DNA of 7,955 bases, from positions 1 through 7,955 of the forward strand of contig JAEZGP010000793.1 of assembly GCA_023437285.1 (NCBI GenBank), written 5' to 3'. Positions 1 through 7,325 of this stretch are shown piece after piece. This stretch comes from Actinomycetes bacterium (GTDB lineage Bacteria; Actinomycetota; Actinomycetes; Mycobacteriales; Micromonosporaceae). The position numbers were made by a program, and so were the translations under genes. The stretch's first letter is position 1. Every line of letters begins with the position of its first letter. The notes beneath the pieces were generated by a model. That model searched no databases and was not told the DNA's origin. It saw nothing but the letters and a program-made list of their open reading frames with translations.

Positions 1-8
1 GCGGTAAT

Positions 9-48
9 CACGCGTCGGTGGCCGACGGCCCTCGACCACCGACGCGTG
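9..48 (-). terminator. Hairpin downstream of ppdK
   Basis: A perfect 13-bp inverted repeat (CACGCGTCGGTGG at 9-21, its complement at 36-48) encloses a 14-nt loop and begins 5 nt beyond the ppdK stop codon. Its position and strength fit a transcription terminator for ppdK. No U-tract follows in the direction of ppdK transcription, which is common for GC-rich actinobacterial terminators. It could also serve a convergent gene lying to the left of the window. Confidence 0.7.
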
Positions 49-53
49 CGCCT

Positions 54-2723
<2,670 letters not shown>

Positions 2724-2729
2724 CGTCGA

Positions 2730-2735
2730 CCTCCC
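2730..2735 (-). promoter_or_regulatory. ppdK ribosome binding site
   Basis: On the minus strand GGGAGG stands 6 nt before the ATG at 2723. This near-ideal Shine-Dalgarno sequence fixes the ppdK start within a reading frame that otherwise continues about 1.4 kb upstream. Confidence 0.85.
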
Positions 2736-2742
2736 GTACAGT

Positions 2743-2758
2743 GGGCGCGGTCGCGCCC
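2743..2758. repeat. Perfect inverted repeat in ppdK leader/promoter
   Basis: GGGCGCG and CGCGCCC (7-bp arms) flank a GT spacer, 7 nt upstream of the ppdK Shine-Dalgarno. With a 2-nt spacer it is a poor RNA hairpin but a plausible protein-binding palindrome. A second palindrome, GTACC-TGT-GGTAC, follows at 2761-2773. I do not recognise either as a named operator. Confidence 0.5.
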
Positions 2759-2760
2759 TT

Positions 2761-2773
2761 GTACCTGTGGTAC
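2761..2773. repeat. Short palindrome GTACC-TGT-GGTAC
   Basis: A perfect 5-bp-arm inverted repeat with a 3-nt spacer lies in the ppdK/acg-like divergent region, 2 nt from the preceding palindrome. It may be an operator half of a composite site or chance. No regulator can be assigned. Confidence 0.35.
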
Positions 2774-2817
2774 GTCCCGGCCAGACGCGCCCGTAGGGCC
2801 GTCCGCCTCGCGCTCGT

Positions 2818-2831
2818 GGGGCCAACGACCC
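2818..2831. promoter_or_regulatory. Candidate DosR/DevR-type box
   Basis: GGGGCCAACGACCC fits the frame GGGNC-N4-GNCCC of the mycobacterial DosR consensus (core GGGAC-N4-GTCCC), with substitutions at the two inner variable positions. It lies 37-50 nt upstream of the Acg-like start and about 95 nt upstream of ppdK. Acg-family genes are classic DosR targets in Mycobacterium tuberculosis, so the context supports the call. In such GC-rich DNA a match of this quality can also arise by chance. A half-site-like GGGACC occurs at 2854-2859, overlapping the ribosome-binding region. Confidence 0.45.
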
Positions 2832-2867
2832 TGGCCGGTCCGGCCCGGTGCGAGGGACCCTTCGAAC

Positions 2868-3866
2868 ATGAGTCGAGACCTGTTGAGCCGCGCGAGTCAC
2901 CTGCAATGGGCGGCGCACATGGCGCTGCGAGCCCCGTCGGTCTGGAACACCCAGCCCTGGCGGTGGCGGGTCCTGGACGACGCGGTCGAGCTGTGGGCTG
3001 ACCGGGAGCGCCAGGTTGTCTCGATCGACCGTGACGGGTTGCTGCTCACCATGAGCTGCGGCGCGGCGCTGCACCACCTGCGCACCGCGCTGGCCGCCAG
3101 CGGCGACGAGGTGACCGTGGAGCGGTTGCCCGACCCGGCGGAACCCGACCTGCTCGCCCGGGTGCGGCTGCGCTGGCCGAGCGTGCCCGCCGAGGACGAC
3201 GCGGAGTACGCCCGGTTCGCCGCCATCGCGCGCCGCCGCACCGACCGGCGGCCCTTCGCCGACGTGCCGGTCGACGCCGTCATGCTGCGCCGGCTGCGGG
3301 CCGCCGTCACCGCGGAGGGTACGCAGCTGACGTACCTCGACGCGGCGGGCGTCGACCTGCTGGCCCGGCTGAGCGAGGGTGCCGCCCTGGTGGAGGCCGG
3401 CGACGACCGGTACGTGACCGAGCTGGCGGGCTGGACGCACCGGCCGCGCCACTCTCACGACGGCCTGCCCGCGCGCAACGCCGACGGCGCGGCCGACCGG
3501 CTGGTGCCGGTACGCGAGTTCGTGCCGGACGCCGACCCCGAGCCCGGGTCGGTCCGCCTCGTGCTGGACCGCTGCGCCTCGTACGCGCTGTTGTGGGGCG
3601 AGGACGACGAGCCGACGTCGTGGCTGCGCGCCGGCGAGGCGCTGTCCGCCGCCCTGCTGGAGGCCACGGTGCTCGGCCTGGCCACGTCGCCGATGAGCAA
3701 CGTGGTCGAGGTCGCCGCGCTGCGCTCGGCGCTGCGCGACGTGCTGCCCGGCCAGGGGTACCCGTACCTGGCGCTGCGCATCGGGTGGCCGGTCTCGGCC
3801 GACGACGCCGACGACCGTACCCGGCGCCTGGCCCCGAGCCGCCGCATCGACGTGGCGGAGTCCTAG
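2868..3866 (+). CDS. Acg-family FMN-binding nitroreductase homolog
   Basis: A 332-residue protein resembling the mycobacterial Acg/Rv3131/Rv3127 group, a nitroreductase-fold family with two pseudo-repeated halves that binds FMN. Visible family motifs are APSVWNTQPWRW (22-33, the flavin-phosphate segment), GAALHHLRTAL (66-76), RRRTDRRPF (122-130), ELAGWT (185-190), SWLRAGEALSAALLEATVLGL (from 251) and YPYLALRIGWP (298-308). No signal peptide or membrane segment is seen, so it should be cytosolic. In M. tuberculosis these genes belong to the DosR dormancy regulon, and Acg itself has been proposed to bind or sequester flavin rather than reduce nitro compounds; the substrate here is unknown. The ATG is supported by GAGGGA about 10 nt upstream and by homology beginning in the first residues. 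It is divergent from ppdK and its stop lies 91 nt before clpP3. Confidence 0.85.
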   Translation: MSRDLLSRASHLQWAAHMALRAPSVWNTQPWRWRVLDDAVELWADRERQVVSIDRDGLLLTMSCGAALHHLRTALAASGDEVTVERLPDPAEPDLLARVRLRWPSVPAEDDAEYARFAAIARRRTDRRPFADVPVDAVMLRRLRAAVTAEGTQLTYLDAAGVDLLARLSEGAALVEAGDDRYVTELAGWTHRPRHSHDGLPARNADGAADRLVPVREFVPDADPEPGSVRLVLDRCASYALLWGEDDEPTSWLRAGEALSAALLEATVLGLATSPMSNVVEVAALRSALRDVLPGQGYPYLALRIGWPVSADDADDRTRRLAPSRRIDVAES

Positions 3867-3879
3867 CGCACGACCTGGC

Positions 3880-3896
3880 GTCTGCCCTGGGCAGAT
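3880..3896. promoter_or_regulatory. Candidate PopR operator, site 1
   Basis: The core TCTGCCCTGGGCAGA (3881-3895) is a perfect palindrome around a central T. It matches TTCTGCC-N3-GGCAGAA, the PopR site I recall from work on the Streptomyces lividans clpP3-clpP4 promoter, at 12 of 14 specified positions; only the outermost bases differ. It is centred about 70 nt upstream of the clpP3 start, and a PopR-family gene lies just beyond the operon. Confidence 0.75.
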
Positions 3897-3899
3897 TTC

Positions 3900-3916
3900 C
3901 TTTGCCGAGGGCAGAA
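3900..3916. promoter_or_regulatory. Candidate PopR operator, site 2
   Basis: CTTTGCCGAGGGCAGAA matches TTCTGCC-N3-GGCAGAA at 12 of 14 positions. Its centre is 20 bp from that of site 1, about two helical turns, so both regulators would bind the same DNA face. Centred about 50 nt before clpP3, it is well placed for an activator next to a -35 region. I see no convincing -35/-10 pair, as expected for an activator-dependent promoter. Confidence 0.7.
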
Positions 3917-3940
3917 CAGCCTGTCGCGGGCGGTGCGCCG

Positions 3941-3952
3941 CGACGATCGTCG
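3941..3952. repeat. Palindrome just before clpP3
   Basis: CGACGATCGTCG is a perfect 12-bp palindrome ending 5 nt before the clpP3 ATG. It occupies the place where a Shine-Dalgarno would be expected; none is visible. It could be an operator near the transcription start or chance. Confidence 0.4.
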
Positions 3953-3957
3953 TACCC

Positions 3958-4563
3958 ATGAACACGCCACCTATCGGCACGCTGGACGACCAGCTGGCGG
4001 CCCGCCTGCTGCACCAGCGCATCATCGTCCTCGGCGCGGAGGTCGACGACCCCGTCGCCAACCGGCTCTGCGCGCAACTGCTGCTGCTGTCCGCCGAGGA
4101 CCCGCGCAGCGACATCAGCCTCTACATCAACTCGCCGGGCGGCTCGGTCAGCGCCGGGCTGGCCATCTACGACACCATGCGGCTCATCCCCAACGACGTG
4201 AGCACCCTCGCGATGGGTTTCGCCGCGAGCATGGGTCAGTTCCTGCTCAGCGCCGGCACGCCCGGCAAGCGGTTCAGCCTGCCGCACGCGCAGATCCTCA
4301 TGCACCAGGGCTCGGCCGGCTTCGGCGGCACGGCCGCCGACGTGGAGATCTACGCCCAGCAGTTGGAGCGGGTGGGTGAGCTGCTGCTGCGGCTCACGGC
4401 CGAGCAGACCGGCCAGTCGGTGGAGACGGTGGAACGCGACAGTCGCCGCGACCGGTGGTTCAGCGCGTCAGAAGCTTTGGAGTACGGCCTGATCGACCAC
4501 ATCGTCGAGACCGTCACCGACGTGCGCCCGACGCTCGTCCGCCAGATGGGGATCGCCGCATGA
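3958..4563 (+). CDS. clpP3: ClpP-family protease subunit (ClpP3-like), catalytically intact
   Basis: Peptidase S14 subunit, 201 residues, expected to form heptameric rings with a Clp ATPase in the cytoplasm. The triad is complete: Ser91 ([11 protein letters not shown]), His116 (LMHQ) and Asp165 (RRDRW), with the same 25- and 49-residue spacings as E. coli ClpP. The handle carries GGTAADVEI. The N-terminus begins directly with [18 protein letters not shown] and lacks the usual IPxVVExTxxGER axial-loop segment. Codons before the ATG encode nothing similar and offer no alternative start, so the short end looks genuine. No Shine-Dalgarno is visible; translation may be leaderless or weak. It is the first gene of a two-clpP operon, preceded by tandem PopR-like sites and followed by clpP4 with an ATGA overlap. 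The clpP3 name rests on this context and on resemblance to Streptomyces accessory ClpPs, so the numbering is tentative. Confidence 0.92.
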   Translation: MNTPPIGTLDDQLAARLLHQRIIVLGAEVDDPVANRLCAQLLLLSAEDPRSDISLYINSPGGSVSAGLAIYDTMRLIPNDVSTLAMGFAASMGQFLLSAGTPGKRFSLPHAQILMHQGSAGFGGTAADVEIYAQQLERVGELLLRLTAEQTGQSVETVERDSRRDRWFSASEALEYGLIDHIVETVTDVRPTLVRQMGIAA

Positions 4564-5174
4564 GCCAGTACCTGATCCCGACGGTGGTCGAGAAGACGCC
4601 GAACGGGGAGCGCGCCTACGACGTGTACTCCCGCCTGCTGTCCGAGCGGATCGTCTTCGTCGGTACGGAGATCGACGACGGCGTGGCGAACGTGGTCATG
4701 GCCCAACTGCTGTACCTGGAGTCCGCGAGCGAGCAGGAGATCGGCCTCTACATCAACTCGCCGGGCGGCTCGTTCAGCGCGCTGACGGCCATCTACGACA
4801 CGATGCGCTTCATCCGCTGCGACGTGGCCACGATCTGCCTGGGCCAGGCGGCCACGGCGGCGGCCGTGCTGCTCGCGGCGGGTACGCCGGGCAAGCGCGC
4901 CGTGCTGCGCCACGCCCGGGTGACGCTGCACCAGCCGTCCAGCCAGGCCCGTGGCACCCTGCCCGACCTGGCCGTGCAGGCCAAGGAGGTGGCCAAGGTG
5001 CGCGCCGAGATGGAGGAGATCCTCGCCGAGCACACCGGCCACTCCGCCGCGAAGATCAAGGAGGACATCGACCGGAGCCGGACGTTCACGGCCGCGCAGG
5101 CCGTCGACTACGGTCTGGCCGACCACGTGATCACGCGGCGGACGGCGTCGTTCGCCCTGGCGCACGCAGCGTGA
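4560..5174 (+). CDS. clpP4: ClpP paralog (ClpP4-like) with a degenerate triad
   Basis: A 204-residue ClpP-fold protein. The start ATG overlaps the clpP3 stop as ATGA, implying translational coupling and balanced subunit synthesis. The frame is open further upstream, inside clpP3, but homology starts at [15 protein letters not shown] (4-18), the canonical axial-loop segment. Ungapped alignment to ClpP puts Thr99 ([11 protein letters not shown], codon ACG at 4854) at the nucleophile, His124 (TLHQP) at the general base and Ser173 (DRSRTF, codon AGC at 5076) at the Asp position. Two of three triad residues are therefore replaced, and the protein is probably inactive or very weak by itself. The hydrophobic core motif INSPGGSF and the handle are otherwise conserved with no frameshift, so it is not a decayed gene. 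It probably pairs with ClpP3, as inactive ClpR or Listeria ClpP1 subunits do with active partners. Confidence 0.92.
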   Translation: MSQYLIPTVVEKTPNGERAYDVYSRLLSERIVFVGTEIDDGVANVVMAQLLYLESASEQEIGLYINSPGGSFSALTAIYDTMRFIRCDVATICLGQAATAAAVLLAAGTPGKRAVLRHARVTLHQPSSQARGTLPDLAVQAKEVAKVRAEMEEILAEHTGHSAAKIKEDIDRSRTFTAAQAVDYGLADHVITRRTASFALAHAA

Positions 5175-5182
5175 CGGCGTGG

Positions 5183-5212
5183 GCGGCAACCGGGCTGCGC
5201 CGGTTGGGCCGC
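5183..5212. terminator. Hairpin between convergent clpP4 and popR
   Basis: CAACCGG (5187-5193) and CCGGTTG (5200-5206) form a perfect 7-bp stem with a 6-nt loop. GCGGC (5183-5187) and GCCGC (5208-5212) can extend a slightly shorter form of the stem across a small bulge. It begins 9 nt after the clpP4 stop. No U-tract is present. It is probably the clpP operon terminator. Confidence 0.5.
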
Positions 5213-5277
5213 AACCGAGCATGACCGGTCGGCGCCGGGCGGGCCGCGACCGCGCGGCGCCGGTCGGGCCGGCCGAT
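5197..5277. repeat. Three imperfect GC-rich repeats
   Basis: A unit of about 21 bp, with consensus GCGCCGG-NN-GGGCCG followed by a variable tail, occurs at 5197, 5232 and 5257. Spacing is uneven (35 and 25 bp). The copies lie between the convergent clpP4 and popR genes and overlap the hairpin. The array may help bidirectional termination or be a simple expansion. Confidence 0.5.
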
Positions 5278-5648
5278 CAGGCCGCGAGGAGCAGGGCCCC
5301 GCCCGGACCGGGCAGCCGACCGGCGACCGGGGCGGAGATGTGGTGCTGCGGGGAGGTGGACACCAGCCGCAGGACCGGGGCGCGGTCGCGGGTCAGGTCG
5401 CGCCCCACCTCGGCGAGCACGTCCGCCAGCTCGACGCCCAGGGCGTCGCACACCGCGCCGAGCACCTCGGAGCTGGCCTCCTTGCGGCCGCGTTCCAGTT
5501 CGGACAGGTACGGCAGGGACACGCGGGCCTCGGCCGCCACGTCCGCCAGCGTGCGGGTCTGCGCGAGACGGCGGCGGCGCAGCACGGCCCCGAGCACGGT
5601 GCGCAACAACGGCCGGGGCCGTCGGTCGCGGTCTGCCACTTCCGACAT
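5277..5648 (-). CDS. popR: PopR/ClgR-family XRE transcriptional activator
   Basis: A 123-residue DNA-binding protein with one N-terminal helix-turn-helix domain (about 14-80). [20 protein letters not shown] is the helix-turn-helix, followed by [20 protein letters not shown], a close match to ClgR and PopR. The C-terminal half (about 85-123) is Pro/Gly-rich, probably disordered, and ends LLLAA. In Streptomyces, PopR activates the clpP3-clpP4 operon and is degraded by ClpP1/ClpP2, dependent on its two C-terminal alanines. ClgR activates clpP1-clpP2, clpC and lon. I prefer popR over clgR because this gene lies beside a clpP3-clpP4-like pair preceded by PopR-type palindromes; a ClgR ortholog cannot be excluded. 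The ATG has no good Shine-Dalgarno, and a -10-like TATGGT lies directly upstream, which suggests a leaderless mRNA. The gene is convergent with clpP4. Confidence 0.88.
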   Translation of the reverse strand: MSEVADRDRRPRPLLRTVLGAVLRRRRLAQTRTLADVAAEARVSLPYLSELERGRKEASSEVLGAVCDALGVELADVLAEVGRDLTRDRAPVLRLVSTSPQHHISAPVAGRLPGPGGALLLAA

Positions 5649-5654
5649 GGCGCC

Positions 5655-5660
5655 ACCATA
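5655..5660 (-). promoter_or_regulatory. Candidate popR -10 element
   Basis: TATGGT on the minus strand ends 6 nt before the popR ATG, so initiation about 7 nt downstream would fall at or next to the start codon. No TTGAC-like -35 is seen at the usual distance. This fits an activator-dependent leaderless promoter, but the match is short. Confidence 0.35.
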
Positions 5661-5699
5661 CCGACAAGCGCGCCGCTCGCCGTACCCCCGTGGGCAGGG

Positions 5700-5715
5700 T
5701 TTCGCCCGCAGCGTA
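5700..5715. promoter_or_regulatory. Candidate ClgR-type box upstream of popR
   Basis: TTTCGCCCGCAGCGTA contains the CGC-Y-N3-R-GCG core of the ClgR consensus (CGCYNANRGCG), with G instead of A at the centre and A/T-flanked edges. It is centred about 60 nt upstream of the popR start, a suitable activator position. CGC-N5-GCG is frequent in such GC-rich DNA, so the support is modest. It differs from the TCTGCC-type sites before clpP3. Confidence 0.3.
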
Positions 5716-5773
5716 AGCGGCCCGTACCGGTGGGTGCGCGGACCGCGGTAGCGGGGCGTAACAACCGGCTGCC

Positions 5774-5779
5774 TACACT
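5774..5779 (+). promoter_or_regulatory. Candidate -10 element for the methyltransferase gene
   Basis: TACACT fits the actinobacterial -10 pattern TANNNT and lies 46 nt before the GTG start. No clear -35 hexamer is found 16-18 nt upstream. The rest of the region between popR and this gene (5649-5825) holds the ClgR-like box and popR -10 candidates and no further gene. Confidence 0.35.
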
Positions 5780-5813
5780 GGCGCGACAACGTGTTGGGAA
5801 CCCACCGAGTGCC

Positions 5814-5819
5814 AGGGAG
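5814..5819 (+). promoter_or_regulatory. Ribosome binding site deciding the GTG start
   Basis: AGGGAG stands 6 nt before GTG at 5826. It selects this start over the much longer open frame that runs back through the popR antisense strand. Confidence 0.75.
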
Positions 5820-5825
5820 AGCGGC

Positions 5826-6638
5826 GTGGCCGGGGTCGAGGAGAAGGCACCCGTCGGCATCGACGTGTCGGTGCCGCATTCGGCGCGCATCTACAACTTC
5901 TGGACCGGCGGCAAGGACAATTTCGCCGCCGACCGGGCGATGGCCCAGGCCATCGAGGGCGCGATCCCGAGCATCCGGGCCATGGCGATGGCCAACCGCG
6001 ACTTCGTGCTCCGCGCGGTCGAGTACCTGGTCCGCGAGGCGGGCATCCGCCAGTTCATCGACATCGGCACGGGCATCCCGGCCAGCCCGAACGTGCACGA
6101 GGTCGCGCAGGCCGTCAAGCCCGACGCGCGCGTGGTCTACGTCGACAACGACCCGATCGTGCTCGCCCACGCGCGGGCCCTGCTGGTGAGCCACTCCGCG
6201 GGCTCGACCGCGTACATCGACGGCGACCTGCGCGACCCGGCGAGCATCCTCGACACCGCGCAGCTGCGTAACACCGTCGACCTCAGCGAGCCCGTCGCCC
6301 TGCTGCTCATCGCGGTGCTCATGCTGGTACGCGACGACGACGACCCGTTGGCGGCCGTACGGTCCATCATGGACAAACTGGCCCCGGGCAGCTACGTGGT
6401 CATCACCCACCCGACCGGCGATTTCGACCCGCCGGCGATGAAGACGGTCGTCGAGACCGCCACCTACGGCGGCATGACGTTCGTGGCCCGCTCCCGCGAG
6501 CAGGTGGAGGAGTACTTCGCGGGCTGGGAGTTCGTCGAGCCCGGCCTCGTGCCCGTGCTCGCGTGGCGCCCCGAGGACCGGCCGGACGACGAGCGCGCGG
6601 CCTACTACTGGGCGGGCGTGGCCCGCAAGCCCGACTGA
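5826..6638 (+). CDS. S-adenosyl methyltransferase (DUF574/Methyltransf_19 type)
   Basis: A 270-residue cytosolic protein of the actinobacterial family of SAM-dependent methyltransferases once called DUF574. The family's N-terminal signature is clear: [23 protein letters not shown] (residues 15-37). The Rossmann SAM-binding motif I is [19 protein letters not shown] (77-95); the acidic loop after the second strand is [18 protein letters not shown] (103-120); IDGDLRDP (131-138) follows. The length is typical. The start is GTG, chosen from a strong AGGGAG at good spacing and from where homology begins. Substrates of this family are largely unknown, and nothing nearby names one. It is divergent from popR and ends tail to tail with the response regulator gene, only 9 nt apart. 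Confidence 0.88.
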   Translation: MAGVEEKAPVGIDVSVPHSARIYNFWTGGKDNFAADRAMAQAIEGAIPSIRAMAMANRDFVLRAVEYLVREAGIRQFIDIGTGIPASPNVHEVAQAVKPDARVVYVDNDPIVLAHARALLVSHSAGSTAYIDGDLRDPASILDTAQLRNTVDLSEPVALLLIAVLMLVRDDDDPLAAVRSIMDKLAPGSYVVITHPTGDFDPPAMKTVVETATYGGMTFVARSREQVEEYFAGWEFVEPGLVPVLAWRPEDRPDDERAAYYWAGVARKPD

Positions 6639-6650
6639 CCGCGCCGGTCA
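6636..6650. terminator. Inverted repeat containing both convergent stop codons
   Basis: TGACCG (6636-6641) and CGGTCA (6645-6650) form a perfect 6-bp inverted repeat with a 3-nt loop. The first arm begins with the methyltransferase stop and the second ends with the complementary response regulator stop. It may act as a small bidirectional terminator; there is no U-tract and the stem is short. Confidence 0.35.
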
Positions 6651-7325
6651 CGCCGCCGGGGCCACCAGCCCGCTCTCGTACGCGAAGATGACCGCCTGCA
6701 CGCGGTCGCGCAGCCCCAGCTTTGGCAGGATGCGCGCCACGTGCGTCTTCACCGTCGCCTCGCCGAGGTGCAGCTCGGCGGCCAGTTCCGCGTTGGACAG
6801 GCCGCGCGCCAACAGCACCAGGACCTCGCGCTCGCGCGCGGTCAGGGCGGACAGGCCGCCGAAATCCTCGCGTACCCGGGTGGGGGTGGCGAAACGGTCG
6901 ATGAGGCGGCGGGTGATCGTGGGCGCCAGCAGCGCGTCGCCGTCTCGGGCCAGGCGCACCGCGTGCACGAGGTGGTCGGGCGTCACGTCCTTGAGCAGGA
7001 AGCCGCTCGCCCCGGCGCGCAGCGCCGCGTAGACGTACTCGTCCAGGTCGAACGTGGTGAGGATGATGACCCGGGTCGGCTCGCCGGCTGTGGTGGTCAG
7101 ACCGGAGGCGAGCAGGCGGCGGGTCGCCTCGAGGCCGTCCATGACGGGCATCCGGATGTCCATGAGCACCACGTCGGGGCGCAGCCGACGCGCGGCCGAC
7201 AGCGCGGCCTGCCCGTCGGGCGCCTCGCCGACGACCTCGATGCCGGCGGCACCGAGGATCATCGTGAAGCCGCTGCGGACCAACGCCTGATCGTCGGCCA
7301 CGACGACGCGCAGGGTGTCTGTCAC
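6648..7325 (-). CDS. NarL/LuxR-family response regulator
   Basis: A 225-residue two-component transcription factor. The receiver domain (about 5-120) has the acidic pair Asp11-Asp12, phosphoacceptor Asp56 in VVLMDIRMPVMDG, switch Thr90 in VIILTTFD and Lys112 in FLLKD. A GerE/LuxR helix-turn-helix follows (about 158-222): LTAREREVLVLLARGLSNAELAA, then EATVKTHV. All phosphotransfer residues are intact. The GTG start overlaps the kinase stop as GTGA, with AAGGA 7 nt upstream inside the kinase gene, so the two are translationally coupled and probably one operon. The cognate input is the adjacent kinase. Targets are not evident. It resembles the widespread DesR-like/NarL regulators, and nothing shows it to be DosR. 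Confidence 0.94.
   Translation of the reverse strand: MTDTLRVVVADDQALVRSGFTMILGAAGIEVVGEAPDGQAALSAARRLRPDVVLMDIRMPVMDGLEATRRLLASGLTTTAGEPTRVIILTTFDLDEYVYAALRAGASGFLLKDVTPDHLVHAVRLARDGDALLAPTITRRLIDRFATPTRVREDFGGLSALTAREREVLVLLARGLSNAELAAELHLGEATVKTHVARILPKLGLRDRVQAVIFAYESGLVAPAA

Noticed and set aside
2724..4115. N-terminal extension of the ppdK reading frame to 4115
   Set aside because: The added sequence is low-complexity and overlaps the Acg-like gene and clpP3 in antisense. A strong Shine-Dalgarno and the start of homology place the real start at 2723.
3307..4305. Open frame antisense to the Acg-like gene and clpP3
   Set aside because: Arg/Pro-rich shadow of two well-supported plus-strand genes; no motif or ribosome site.
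4455..4559. Upstream start for clpP4 inside clpP3
   Set aside because: The extra 35 residues do not look like ClpP, while the ATG at 4560 forms a typical ATGA overlap and begins at the conserved N-terminus.
4350..5222. Long open frame antisense to clpP4
   Set aside because: Composition is that of a frame shadow (His/Arg/Gly-rich) with no domain, lying entirely opposite conserved ClpP codons.
5340..5825. N-terminal extension of the methyltransferase to 5340
   Set aside because: It is antisense to popR and lacks homology; AGGGAG before the GTG at 5826 and the family signature soon after define the start.
5649..6410. N-terminal extension of popR to 6410
   Set aside because: The added stretch is antisense to the methyltransferase and has no relation to XRE regulators; the ClgR/PopR-like part begins shortly after Met at 5648.
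6648..7325. Response regulator as the DosR that would bind the box at 2818-2831
   Set aside because: It is NarL-family like DosR, but its kinase partner and sequence are of the generic type and nothing specific links it to that box.
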